Assembly: GCF_036785885.1 (NCBI RefSeq)
Contig: NC_092323.1
Coordinates: forward strand, 496,001-560,000
Source: Coffea arabica
Lineage: Eukaryota; Streptophyta; Magnoliopsida; Gentianales; Rubiaceae
Direction: 5' to 3'
DNA: 64,000 bases
The notes beneath the pieces were generated by a model. The model did not search any database and was not told where the DNA came from. It saw nothing but the letters and a program-made list of their open reading frames with translations. This document shows positions 12,301-24,223 of the stretch, in pieces. Each line of letters opens with the position of its first letter. The stretch's first letter is position 1. Position numbers and translations under genes: made by a program.

Positions 12301-13914
12301 TTAAATTCAGGTGATTGGTGTAATTGCTCATCCTTTTTTCACATGTTACTTGCTACATGTGCCTGCAGGTCAAGAAAGCATTACTGGAGAAGTGCCTAGA
12401 AGTGGAGCAAACTGCCAAAGAACAAGCAGCAGATAATGCAATTCTTGATCGACTATGCAAGGTATTCTACTTTGAGGCATGATGAACATTAGATATATCA
12501 GAAACATCCACTTTGACATCTTTTGGCTGCAGTTTATCCTATCCAACTTACATGTTACCCTTGCTGTTAAAGTGGACTTTATCTTGTTGATCTGTCTGCT
12601 TTTATTTCTTTTCGTTGTCTTTTTATATGTTATTCAAGTCGACATTTGATGTAGTGTGATGATGGTGTTATTTGTGGCATTATAATAGCTATAAGAGAAT
12701 AATCTCTCCTCCCTCTCCCTGTTCTCCTGGACTCACCAACTTTATGTGGTATCTAAAAGTGGGCACTTTTATTTTTTATTTTTTTACAAGTGGGCACTTA
12801 AGAGAATTTTCTTTTCAATTGAACTTTCACCATCATGACCTCAGTAGTTTGGTTATTCTCGTACCCATGTAAATTCTTCTAACTACAAGTCTAGCTATTC
12901 TCTTTGGCATTCTAAAGATGGTTGAAGTGGACATCCCTCGGTCTTTGTTTGAGGAACAAGGAAGGGAACTTTATGGAGCCCAACTTTTGCAAATGCAGGT
13001 GATTACTTCCAATCCTATTTTCTTGTAGGCCACTCTTGACTTTCTTAGAATGCTAGAAGTTGACATCATTATGCATCTAATAAACACGTATTCATTTAAG
13101 CACTGTAATTGGAGTAGGCAAATAGGCAGCTGAATGATCAACAGTTGGCATATTTATCAAGTGCCAAGGCAGTCAATGAGTTCTTGGAGAACAACAAGGA
13201 AAACATAAATCATGTGATAAAGCAGAATCTAGCTGTTGGTGACATATTTAAACGTGAAAATTTGCAGGTGCACCCTTTTATCCCCCTCTGATTCTTTCTC
13301 CATGATATTCAAACTACTCATCCTTTGCTTATCTCGTATATTTTCATTAACCATTTAGTTTGGAAAACCTAGTGTTCATCTATGACTTCCTTCCCATGCC
13401 GCAGTTTTCAACAGAAGAGCTGGTGAAAGAAGTAAAAAACTCAATTGCCGAATTCAAAAGACATAATCAGGAATACGATGAGGAGCGTGTGAAGGAACAG
13501 GTCAGTACACTACGCAAGATGTAATCCTCATAGCCATTTTAAAAAAATTGATATCTCTTTTAGACTAAATAGTTTGGGGTCCACAGACAAACTACGTTTT
13601 GAACTAATTGGGAAACCTTGAGAAATTTTGGTAGATAAAGGGATTCAGAGCTGAGCAATTTTCCTTTATTAGAAATTGTATAGAAAAGAAGTAAAAGGAA
13701 TGTTGACGTGGTTTAATGGGCTGCTTTGCTCTGAATTCAATCTCCGGCCTCTTGAGGAACATCCTAAATCCGTGCATAAGGTGTACCAAGTGGCAATGCT
13801 TTTACTTGCTCTTTTTCCCTTTGAAAATTCGTACAGGTGCAAGAGGTGCTGGAGGGGGCAGAAGTGCTAGAATGGCTAAGAGAAAATGCAGAAATACAAT
13901 ACACAACTCGGTAG
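9349..13914 (+). CDS. TIG: Trigger factor-like protein TIG, chloroplast
   Basis: Thirteen exons: 9349-9639, 9821-9904, 10143-10271, 10420-10508, 10727-10910, 11020-11110, 11549-11703, 12183-12275, 12369-12461, 12918-12998, 13118-13267, 13405-13500 and 13837-13914. They give 537 residues with GT-AG introns throughout. Trigger factor is a ribosome-associated chaperone that shields nascent chains at the exit tunnel, here on plastid ribosomes. Residues 1-~75 form a Ser/Thr-rich transit peptide. The ribosome-binding domain carries VPGFRPGKNVP (~126-136), equivalent to the bacterial GFRKGK ribosome-docking signature. A FKBP-like prolyl-isomerase domain follows (from LGDVAVLD, then DRILPGFLEAITG and RGETKTF). 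The long helical C-terminal chaperone domain starts near DDSIADKLLPGC. The length is close to the Arabidopsis protein. Its 3' end faces that of the CDP-DAG synthase gene. Identity is very secure. Confidence 0.95.
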
Positions 13915-14628
13915 ATAAAAGCAATTAGAAAATAATGCATGGTTTTGGATAGCAAGGAAAGGAGATATATATCTGTTGTGGCTTTCACTTTTAAGAACGG
14001 TCCACCTTCTGGTAGCGAACTATGAGAAGAGATGACATCTCCAATGTTTTCGGCCGGACATGCGAAGTTATTGCAAGATTCGTGTTGGACTTGCCGGTCT
14101 CAGGTCCACTGTTTTGGGGTTGTCTTTACGGAAGCATTTAATGATCCATATTGTTTAGCATTCGGGTCGTTGGACATGCGAAGTTTAATGATCCATATTG
14201 AATAAATCCCCAAGAACAGATTTTTTTTTTTTTTTAAAAACCTGCTGCTGCTGCTGCTTTCCTTTTTCCTCCTTGAGATTGCTCCTCTGTTGTGAGTTCT
14301 GACCAAGCATTCAAAACCTCGGTCTCCACAAAGCAGAAGAACCAAAAAACGTTATGTGACAAAGATCGAGATAGAAAATTGCAACTCGTGCAAGGTAGCA
14401 CACAGTTATTCGTTTGTTTCATGTTCTTGGGGTGGTTCGGGATTGCCCATGTCCTTAGTTTACAATAAAACGTCAGCAATCCCACCATTCTAATCTCTAT
14501 TCTCTTTCCTCCAAACCATGGTTGCAACCTGTAAATAGGGAACCTGCCTATCTTCAAAATTGAATCCTATAACCTTGAAGTTGCTTCATAGCCATTGCCA
14601 ACAATTGTTATCCAAGCGAAACTGAGAA
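13915..14628. other. Tail-to-tail spacer between TIG and CDP-DAG synthase
   Basis: These 714 bp must hold both 3' untranslated regions. A short direct repeat is visible: GGACATGCGAAGTT near 14055 and 14173, and TTTAATGATCCATATTG near 14138 and 14183. A T run with a GCT repeat follows at about 14220-14260. No coding exon was found. Confidence 0.5.
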
Positions 14629-17600
14629 TTATCTGCTCAAGGAAGTGATAAACTGCCGCTCCTCGAATATCTGACTGAGCTTCAAATAGAGTGCGTTTTG
14701 CTCCTCGAAGCTGAGATGCCGTACAATCTGCAACGCCAAAACTGCAGCATATTAGGAGTATGGACTGGGAAATCAAGTAATACTCGTGGCTGGACTAGTT
14801 CCTAATGTTTTTCCCGATTAATAATTGAATGCAATATTTTTGTAGCATGTTCGTGTTTTTCGAGATTAATGCCACAGGCAAATCTTTGGCATTGTTAACT
14901 TCCACACCGTTGTCACGAGATTGAAAACTGAAAATGAAGTATCTTCAAATCTATATGAAGTAGCTGTTCCAACAATGAGCAGTTCACCTGATCCAAGATC
15001 ATCTCGACAGGATTGTCTTGGGAAGCAATGAAAGACTGGTAATAGATGTAAGCAAATATGGCCATCACCATCTGCATTGAAGGTTGGCATTGGTCATCAG
15101 TGCCCTCCGCTTGAGATCAGACACAAGACTCCATATAGATGATGAGAAAATGCAAGGATGAAAAGAAATATGGAGATGTTTTGCACCCTTTCGTGAAAGA
15201 GGCAATTTCGAGACAAGTGCTCAAAGACAGATTCTGGTAGCTCACCTGGCAGTCCATTCTATCAGTAAAACCTCCATGTCCAGGAATGCTGGCACCAAAA
15301 TCCTGAATAACAAATGGAGGAAAAGACGGGTATGATTTCCACAAATATTTATTTTTAAAAAATATCCAGAGACAATAATATAGGAATGATTACCTTGATC
15401 TTAAAAGCTCTCTTGAATCCACTCGCAAAGAAACCTCCAAAAGGTGCTATCATTGATGCAAACAAGCCCAGGCATAAAGCATGCCACTGCACGGGCAAAA
15501 TGGATATCTCCTTCCAAGGGAACTGCACCGATTAATTTGTTAAAACAGATTTACACTACCGTGTCTTTAAGCAAGAAATTTGAGCAAGAAAGTGGTGTTA
15601 AAAATTTCAATGGAAGCATTTGACAGTCTGTGAATTACCCATTCAGGAAGCAACCCAAATAATGAATAGTAATCCGGCTTAAACAATGGACCAGGTTCAC
15701 ACTCGAGCCAACCGGTTGATAGATCCTGCACTTGGTTATTTTAGATCGAGATACACAATGTCATGTCATAAACCTGGTTTCCAACCATTGGGAAATGGTT
15801 TGTACGGAGAAATTCACCTTTCTTGGACAAGTAAGCCACTGAAAACGGCCCATGATGTTTGCAAGCTGCATGTGAAATTCATTAGGATATATATAGTCAC
15901 TAAGGACACGATTTGTCTGAGAAATCCTGGAAGTCGAGAGGTAGTAAAGACATTTAGCAGGCCGGGCAGTACATTTATGCTAAGATGAAGCCACCTCGTA
16001 CCCCCCCAAAAAAAAAATTTTTTTTTTATTTTGTGAACTTCACTACGAGCATATATAGAGCTTATCCTTTTCGTGCTATGTACCCTGAAAATTGAAGAAC
16101 ATAATATTTTCTGTTTACTTTTCGTCATCATAATTAAAGCACCAGAAGATGCTTACCAGAAATGCTGATGTCACGGTTGCAACAGATGCTCCGATAAAAC
16201 CCTCCCAGGTCTTTTTTGGAGAAAGTTTGATCAGTGGTGTTCTTCCAAAGAAGAAACCAAAAAGATAAGCAGCTATATCGTTGATAGCTATAAGTGATGC
16301 AGGCAAAAGGAACCTGCATCAATCACGACGATCAACTTGTTTTTTCACTCGCATAAAGACGGACTGGAGAATTGATAACATTGCAAATTGGCCACATAAT
16401 TCTTCAGTTGAAAAGCATAAAGAGATTGAAATCTCCACAACTTTTGAAGAAATCAATATTCATTTGGATTTTATTTCCTTTTTTTTTTTTTTTTTAAAGA
16501 AAGGTACTTTGTTTACATCCATAGGAACCCCCAAATCCTATCAGCACATTTCTGTAACATCATATATAAATTTCTATAACAAAAAATGGGAAAGACCAAA
16601 AGATCAGATTTCTGTGTAACTTGGGCTTCTACTGCAGGTTCATTCATTAGGTTAGCCAAAGTCGAGCAGAAAAATAGGCATATAATGTAACTGTCTCCAG
16701 GGAATTCGTAGCTTTGCTAATCTTTGTTGTTCGACGACAACAGAGCACCTAACCAAGTGCGTTAAAAGTGATGATTCCCTCTTAAAAACTGCTGCTTCAG
16801 AAGTTCATTATGGGAAAAAAAAAAAAAATGCAGTGAAAAAATGAACAATTGGGGGCCCAACATTACCAGAATATTCCTTCAAAAATGTTGGCTACAGTGA
16901 ACGATGACTGCATGAATACCGTAATGAGGATCATGTGTGTCCAGGCATACTGACCAAACTGATATTTGTACATCTTCTTCTTCAGGGTGAGAATGAAGCA
17001 CACGACTCCTGTAACATTGGGCTGAACGTTCATTTTCATAAAGAAATGTGCCAATAAAACATGAAGCCACCAGATGCATGCAACAATATTTAGTAACCAA
17101 TCAAAGACTAAGAGGAGAGAAATATAAGACCTAAGGTAAGGACTCATAACAGCATGGTCCAACCTGCAATATATAAGAAATAGCAAATGACCATCTGGTA
17201 TTTTACAAGCTTGTTCACCAGCTTATAGAAGGCCCTTTCAGACGTTACAGTTTTTACAAGATGTTGACTGAGAATACGGCCGTATACATGCAGCATTGCT
17301 GTGAAGAAGAAATGCCTGGAGCAACACATCATCTTAGTTTTAGACCTTAATCTTCTGCCGCGAGGAATTAACAAGCCTTCAAAACGAGAAGGAACGCTGA
17401 TTTGAATCATTACCAGTTTAGCAGCCTAAATCCTGGAAGCTGCCTTTCCTCGTTGACTCTTCTTGATAAACTGAATAGCTCTCCAGTCATGAATATTTGG
17501 ATGACAACCACCATGGCACAGATATAAAGATGACCCATGTAAAGAATGAATAATATACTTATAAGCATCCAAAACGTAGAAGCTGTGCGGATCCGCATTG

Positions 17601-18157
17601 ATCTGTACTTGTTCTCGTCATCAACGAGTAAGTAGCTTCCGCTCAATTTGCGTACATCCGGAAAAGACTGAAGAGAGGATGAAATGTTTAGTTCCTAAAT
17701 ATACCATGAAAGTTGATGAGGAATAAATGTTTTACATGGCCGAGAAAATTTTAGATCAAACGCACTCTTTGGATTAACTGCAAGCCGGGGCAATTTGATC
17801 CCCAGCCTGAAGCCATAACTTAGACTTACTGTGGTGGCAAGACAAGACATGCAAAAGCAGAAATCCCTGTGCCGCCAACCTCATTCAATTATGACATATT
17901 GGTAGTATTGAAATGGACTAAATGACGGGATAAATGCATGAAAAGCGTAAGTTAGGAATTAAGGTATACATAGGATGGGCCTCCATTTCTTGGACGATCC
18001 TAGTACACACAATCAAAACGTTCTCATCTCAAAGGACCTCAGAAGTTAGAAGAAACTAATAGGTTGCTATCGTTTGATCGCTCACCTCAGTTGAACGCCT
18101 ACGATGACGAAATCTAGGAGTAGATGGAGAAGCAGGACCATGATCCCTCTGTGTCAT
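14629..18157 (-). CDS. CDS3: Phosphatidate cytidylyltransferase (CDP-diacylglycerol synthase), ER type
   Basis: Eleven minus-strand exons: 18157-18086, 17667-17414, 17315-17164, 17008-16867, 16313-16157, 15865-15818, 15725-15639, 15522-15394, 15302-15246, 15071-14988 and 14727-14629. They give 426 residues. The enzyme makes CDP-diacylglycerol from CTP and phosphatidic acid, the branch point to phosphatidylinositol and phosphatidylglycerol. A basic cytosolic N-terminus (PRFRHRRRS) precedes several hydrophobic helices (from [14 protein letters not shown]). Landmarks are [35 protein letters not shown] and the family signature at residues ~338-364, with [11 protein letters not shown] then [13 protein letters not shown] across the exon 8/9 junction. 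All catalytic-signature residues are present, so it looks functional. The eukaryotic-type sequence excludes the plastid forms. Calling it the CDS3 equivalent rests on synteny with MAP65 and GrpE. A 5' non-coding exon may lie near 18950-19160. Confidence 0.94.
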
Positions 18158-20230
18158 CCTTCTGTATTATTTTGTTGGAAGACTTTTTTTTTTTCTTTTC
18201 TACAGAGTGAATAAGCCTGACCAATAGAAGAACATCATATCATATAATGCAACAGAATCTATAAAAAGAAATGATCCAATCTGAACGACCATCTGCTGAA
18301 TTTGTGTGAAAACAGATTAAATTTTGAAAAGAAATTCAGCAAACGAAATATGATATTATTTTCTGCCCCTCATTGGGATCAATTCAGAGGCTTCAAAGTT
18401 TTCACTACCATGTATGACCAAGTTTCCACAGACTCAGCCCGTTTCGGACCCCGTCAATTAGCAAAGTTCTTCCTGCAAAGTTTCATAAACTTACATGATT
18501 TAAGTGATTTTTGCTTTAAAAAGGACTATCCCTCTCCGCATATTTATGTTACTCGGTGAAGAGAAGGCTAATGCTGTTCAATTAAGAGTCATAACGAAAA
18601 TCGTAACCCTGTATAAGACCCACCAAACAGAGCAACAGGTACCCAGTACAATGAGGCAATCCGGACAAAAGAAGTCATCGTCGTGTATTGTAGTGCTATT
18701 AAAACTAAGCCCAAAATCTTTCTGCTGGGGGCAGGCTGCAATGATGTTGTCACCTAAATATCTTAGTTGAATTTTCCTGTTTTAATGATTCCCAGCAGCG
18801 AGCAATAGATGCCTTCTGTCTCATTATGCATGGCATCATACGGGTAAAATGATTAACCAAAAAAAAAAGAAGGCCTGCCAGCTTAACCAACGGAGAAGTG
18901 GGAAAAGAAACTATTCAAGAATTGCAAAAACATTAACCAAGTGACAAGAGAAAACTTACAAAAACAATGGATTTGGATTTGAGCTTCCAATACTTGCTTC
19001 TACATCACCGGATTCTTAATCAAAGAGAAAGAGATAGGAAAGAAAAAAAAAACCCAATCTGCTGGAATAAAAGCTGAAGAAAAGTTACAGGAAAAAGCGG
19101 AAAGGTTAGTTTGAAGAGTTAAAGTTTCCAACCAAACGGAAAAAGTCCCACAAATGACACGTGGGTTTTGGATACCGTATTGAATCCCATGAAAAAGAGC
19201 TTTCTAAAAAAAGTGTTCATGCCCAAAGCCAAGAGAAGCTAAAACCAGGTAATCATGGATGTTCATGGCAAAGTATTTTCATCGGTCGGGTAGAGCAGAA
19301 AGATTGTTCAATCATTTCAGGGTCCTTCTCAATGAATAAATAAAAATTAGAAGGGTTGATTAGGGTAAGCACCTTTTTGCATTGAATTGAAGCTAGTATA
19401 ATTTTACTCCGCTGCCATACTCTTCCCTATTAATAATTAATGTCTAATAACCCCTTTCTCTTGGAAAAGCTATTGAGACTTGAAAGGATACCATTGCCAT
19501 CATGCAAGTGCTACAGAACACAAACGAATTGTTCCCCGGAATTACACTCTAAATAATACATGGGCATAATTATGAAATATGCTGTATAATTTGCCACTTT
19601 CATACCTCAGCAGGTGTATGGCATTGAAGGAATTGTCCTCCTTGGAAACTTTGAAATGCTGCTTGACTACATGCGATCAAAGCTGAAGAACTCAATGAAA
19701 CATTTATTTATCCAAAAAAAAAAAAAAAGAAAGAACAATGGCTTATGCTACGTCAACATATAAATGGTAATTTCTGCCAGTCAGGAAAAGCTTAAGCTTC
19801 AATTTCATTGTCCCCCACAATTCCCGGTGGGCAAAGAAAGTGCACTAAGAAATCAGAACTTGCACTTAGCATTTGATATTTTGGATTGGTCGAGACCTGA
19901 TAGTGGCTAGTACCAGCACTGGGTAAGAAATGTACTGCTAATAATGAGGAAATGCATGTGACGGTCCTTTCCTTTGTCCTTTGTTTGTTGGCGGGCGGCG
20001 GCGGTGGGTTCAATGCAAGCAAACAAGTCTCCCATACAATATACATACGCACATTCATTCATTCCCTGCTTAGCCATAGCATTGAGCATTCTCAGGGTCA
20101 CATGAAAGTTGAAACACAGCTCTGCACAGCACCTCCTAATTTTTTCTGCCTCAGGTTTTGTCATTTGTGACGTTCCTTTTGGTTTTGGAGTTGCCCACCA
20201 TAAATAGTACGGTATACTAGTCGTGCTTTT

Positions 20231-20430
20231 TTTTTTTTTTTTTGGTCTAACCACCCGATATCCCTTTCGGACTAATCCGGATTCGGCCCGAGGAGTGCCC
20301 GCAGAATTTGACTCTTATTCGAGGGTGAAGGCCTGACCCTAGAGTTATTGCAGGAGCGCAGCGAGGATCGAATCTTGATCGTCCTGCTCGCATTACCAGC
20401 CGCTTACCACTGGCCCCAACTCCTCGGGTT
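20231..20430 (-). mobile_element. tRNA-derived SINE with perfect 16-bp target-site duplication
   Basis: Read on the minus strand, the element starts about CCCGAGGAGTTGGGGCCAGT and has a box A-like TGGTAAGCGGCTGG. Then comes a box B-like GATTCGATCC at the expected distance, and a body that ends in a poly(A) tail (T run at about 20227-20243 on the plus strand). It is flanked by an exact 16-bp direct repeat, TACTAGTCGTGCTTTT, at 20215-20230 and 20431-20446. The promoter layout resembles the Au-like group of plant SINEs. The perfect duplication means a fairly recent insertion. It has no coding capacity and would depend on a LINE for movement. Confidence 0.88.
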
Positions 20431-21205
20431 TACTAGTCGTGCTTTTACTTTCAGCTTTGTGGATCTAGTTTATATTTGCTTGAATCTCGATATTATTTTT
20501 TGTTAGAGATTGTGAAGATTAATGGGTTCAACTTTGACCTACTCATGGGATGATTAATTAGGTGAACTCCTACCCACTAATAATAGTTTGCATAGCCAAG
20601 AAACGAGGGAAGCGGAAAGTAGTGGTGTTATATTCCCCCACAAATTCAAACTCACTCAAGTTGATGAAAATACTAGTACATGACATAAGTCGCAAGTGCA
20701 AAATCTCTTGTGTGTGTATATATATATATAACTTGAAAGAAAGAAAGAAAAAATTAATTAATCATCATTTGCCAGTCACGGGAAAAGGGAAACAAATTAA
20801 TTAGAAGTGTGATTTGTACTTTTTATTTATTTATGTGGTGTGCCCTTATTGTTGGCTATAACAATTTCGAATTCTGTTTGTTTCAAAGAAAAATTGTCAC
20901 ATTTTATCAAATCGTTACACTAATATTTTTTACAAAATTTTTTTTTTAAAAATACAATCCAAACAAAGCCGAGTTTCTCCTCAGTTTACAAGCCAAGCAG
21001 AATTCGAAGTGGCTGCTAAGTGCACTAGGCGTCCAAGATAAGGAAAATGACAAAGAGATCACTTGATTAATAGTAGTACTGCAATTAATTGTGCGTCGGC
21101 TATCTAAGCAGACTAAGCTTCAATTTTCTTATTTAATGTTTTCCTTCGCTCTTTATGCATCATCACGGCCTCACAGGGATTATGATACAAAATTGTTGTC
21201 TTTAA

Positions 21206-21270
<65 letters not shown>

Positions 21271-21276
21271 TTTTTT
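21206..21276. repeat. Compound microsatellite (CT)n(TA)n(T)n
   Basis: A CT run passes directly into an AT run and then into a T run of about 24 bases, in the CDP-DAG synthase/MAP65 spacer. Likely to be length-polymorphic. Confidence 0.95.
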
Positions 21277-23089
21277 GGGTCCAAAATTTAAGTTGAAAAT
21301 TATCAACAGGGTGATCTGCAATTGAAAGCAATATGACTTTTGCGATGGACTGTATCAGGATAATAAAGACGTGCACAATGGTTCGTGATGACACCCGGTA
21401 ATGATCGCGACTTTTGAGTTTTGCCCCCAAAATCCTATTTATTCCTCCATGCAGCGTCGCTCGCACCGTGTCCATCCTTAAATTACGATATAGGCTATCG
21501 GGTTGGAAGATAATAACGTAATTGCCCTGTTCTTAGTGACCGCATAAATGATAAATGGGATAATTCCAAAAACCTTCCCTTAACTTTTTGCCAATATCAT
21601 TGGCCTTCCATGAAGTTTGAAAATACCATATCCCCCCCCCCCCCCACTCAATTTTCGTATTTTCTCAAGTACCATAGCCAATGTTTGAGGTGTTGTTTGA
21701 ATTTTCTCAATTCAAATGTTCTCCGTCCTATTATTTAATTTCCAAACAAGTTGTTTATTCATGGCATTAGATATATAGCTGTGATCACAAGGCAATATAA
21801 ATTCGTTCTATGGATTTTTTATATACATGAATTGTTCCGCATGTCACAAGAAAAAGTAGTAATACTCTTCATTCAAAATGGGAAAATGTTTGAATTGCCT
21901 AGTTTTTTATAATTGTAATGATTTATATTATTTATTGATTGGTTATCGTTAATGTTTTTCCATTAAAACTATCCTAGTATTATATTATTTCAACAAAAAA
22001 TTGAAGGCATATAAAAGTGGTTTCAAAACAAGTGAGAACACATGAATTATGAAGGGTACCTATGCTTATAATATAATTTAGTAGAATTATATATATTCAC
22101 TTATGCACTGTGAGTATAGAATATAAGGGGCAAAAAAAAGGAAAAGGTAAAAAATAAGTATTTAAAAATATATGTTTGCGAAAAAAATTATGTAGAAGTA
22201 CAAAGAAACTAATACCTGCTTCCCAAGAACTACAAAGAAACGGTATTTTTTTTTCGAAACTCACAAAAGAGAGTCTACCTATAAAAAAAGATTGAAAATC
22301 ACGATATTTCTATCACCAACATGTAATTCCTCAAAACAAGGGAATAAGCTATCTTTTAATTTATTTCTATCACTCAAATCGTATTATCGTTTACTATAAA
22401 AATTTTTTGCAAAAAAATTAAATGGGTATAATGTGCTATGTTCAAATTTTCAAACCAATTACATTTTAGTAGATATTGAATACGAATCCGATTAAAGAAA
22501 TTTATGACAACTCAATATATAATGAAATATCCTCTCTAGTAATGCATAAATGTAAAAGGAGTACTAGGAGAATATTCATAAAATAATACTGCAAATATTC
22601 AGTTCAAATGTAAATTTTGAAATTGAAACTTGAAAGCAGTTGCACTTATATTTGCTTCCATAATTTTTTTCCAAAAGGAAAACTTTCAAACAATCAATTG
22701 TATGCATTTTCCGCGGAACTTAAGTAAGGAAATAAATGTGTGAAATTTCAATTCGAATTTCATAACGGGTCAAAAGGAATTTTGGGAAATAAGTCTTCTA
22801 GTAGGAGAGAGAGAAAGAGAGGCGAAAGGGTCCGGCCGTTCGAGCAATTGGACGAGTCAAAGAAAAACAACGGCGGTCAAAGGGTGAAGGGCAAAACGAG
22901 TACCTCACATCCTCCGACAGTGTCAAATCTCGTAAATAGTCCCTAAAACCACGGGCCAGAATATAACCAAAAATCTTCGCGACAATCATAGGAGTAATTT
23001 TCTAACGCCTTTGGACGACGACGTTAGAAAACCGGGGCCCCACTCACAGTCAGTCTCCTCTTCCTCATCTAAAATCTATGCACAAATAA

Positions 23090-24212
23090 ATAAATAAGAA
23101 TATATATCAGTCTCAGTCCCAGTCTGTCCTTTTGCCCTTTTTCTTCACTCCTTTGCTTCACTCTCACTGTCCTTGCCAAAAACACGCACAACACACACAC
23201 ACACACACCAAAAAATCGAACAAAGGTCCTCAGATCTGAGCCCTAAATCCATCCAAAATTCCATCCTAGCAGTACGATCGCTGTAAGTATTATCTACATT
23301 ATCAGCCTTTTTATTCTCTCTTTACGTGAAAATTATTTCACATAGTGCACGCACAAACTCGCAGTTGTAATTCTACTTTGATCGCTTGTCGAGAAAATGT
23401 AGTAAAGTTGATGAATTTAGTGCTTCTTTTGAGATCTGAGTATTTGTAACTCCATGTGATATCGTCTCAGCATTTACTTTGTTTTTGTGGTTTGGTCTTG
23501 GATGAATGCTGGTTGCGGGGTTCAATTGTGTAATGAAATTTCGGGTTTATTGTTAACAGTGGAACTCTTCTTTTTGCTTTTTCTTTTATTTTTGTGGGAC
23601 CTGATTTTGTCTGTGCAAGTGAAAATGAAGTTCTTTAACTAGGATTCGCTGAGTTTTTGTGAAAGATTTGGCTGCTGGAATTCATCCCCTAGGCGGAAAT
23701 TTACATTCTAACCTGGCATTTTTTGTTATTTGATGTTCATAATGAGTTGGTGGTCTGGGTAACCATTAAAATTGCGGGTGTTATGCCATAATGTTGGTGG
23801 TGTTCAACTTGTATTCTACAGTCTCGAGATGGCAATTACCTGTTTGTTTCTTCTTTTCAGTGTGGTTTTTGGTTGCCAGAGATGATGAAGCTTAGAATGA
23901 TTTCACATCGTTAATAGCTTGTGCATCTTACATTTCAATTGATTTAAAAAAAAATCACAGGCGAATATCTGGCATTTCATTGTTCATTTTAGGTCAATAT
24001 AAGCACTTGCTACGTGATTTTGACTTTAGTTGAGGTTTACATTTTCGTTCTGCATTTATTTTTTTCATTTTGAGATGCTATTTCTTTTCATTTCTTTTTC
24101 TTTGAAAAAAATAGAAAATAGACACACTGTTTTGTGCTTGACATTACTTTACCTTAAGTGTGACGTGTCGTGATTGTTGGACTAATTTCAAATCTCACAT
24201 GATTTTGGTTAG
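23090..24212 (+). promoter_or_regulatory. MAP65-1 core promoter, 5' leader exon and leader intron
   Basis: A TATATATC word near 23101-23108 is a plausible TATA box. A pyrimidine-rich leader with an (AC)n run (about 23186-23208) ends at 23282 with the donor GTAAGT. The matching acceptor (TTTTGGTTAG) ends at 24212, just 11 bases before the ATG. This gives a leader intron of about 930 bp. Leader introns of this kind often raise expression in plants. The transcription start itself is not visible from sequence. Confidence 0.55.
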
Positions 24213-24223
24213 GTTGTTAAAGG

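Larger units (their letters stand above)
18158..24223. other. Divergent 6-kb spacer between CDP-DAG synthase and MAP65-1
   Basis: Bases 18158 to about 19160 probably include leader sequence of the minus-strand gene. The middle is AT-rich with a SINE (20231-20430), a TC/TA/T microsatellite (21206-21276), a C run near 21633 and long AT stretches with no coding signal. From about 23040 the DNA changes to a GC-richer MAP65 promoter and leader (listed separately). No other gene is supported. Confidence 0.5.
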
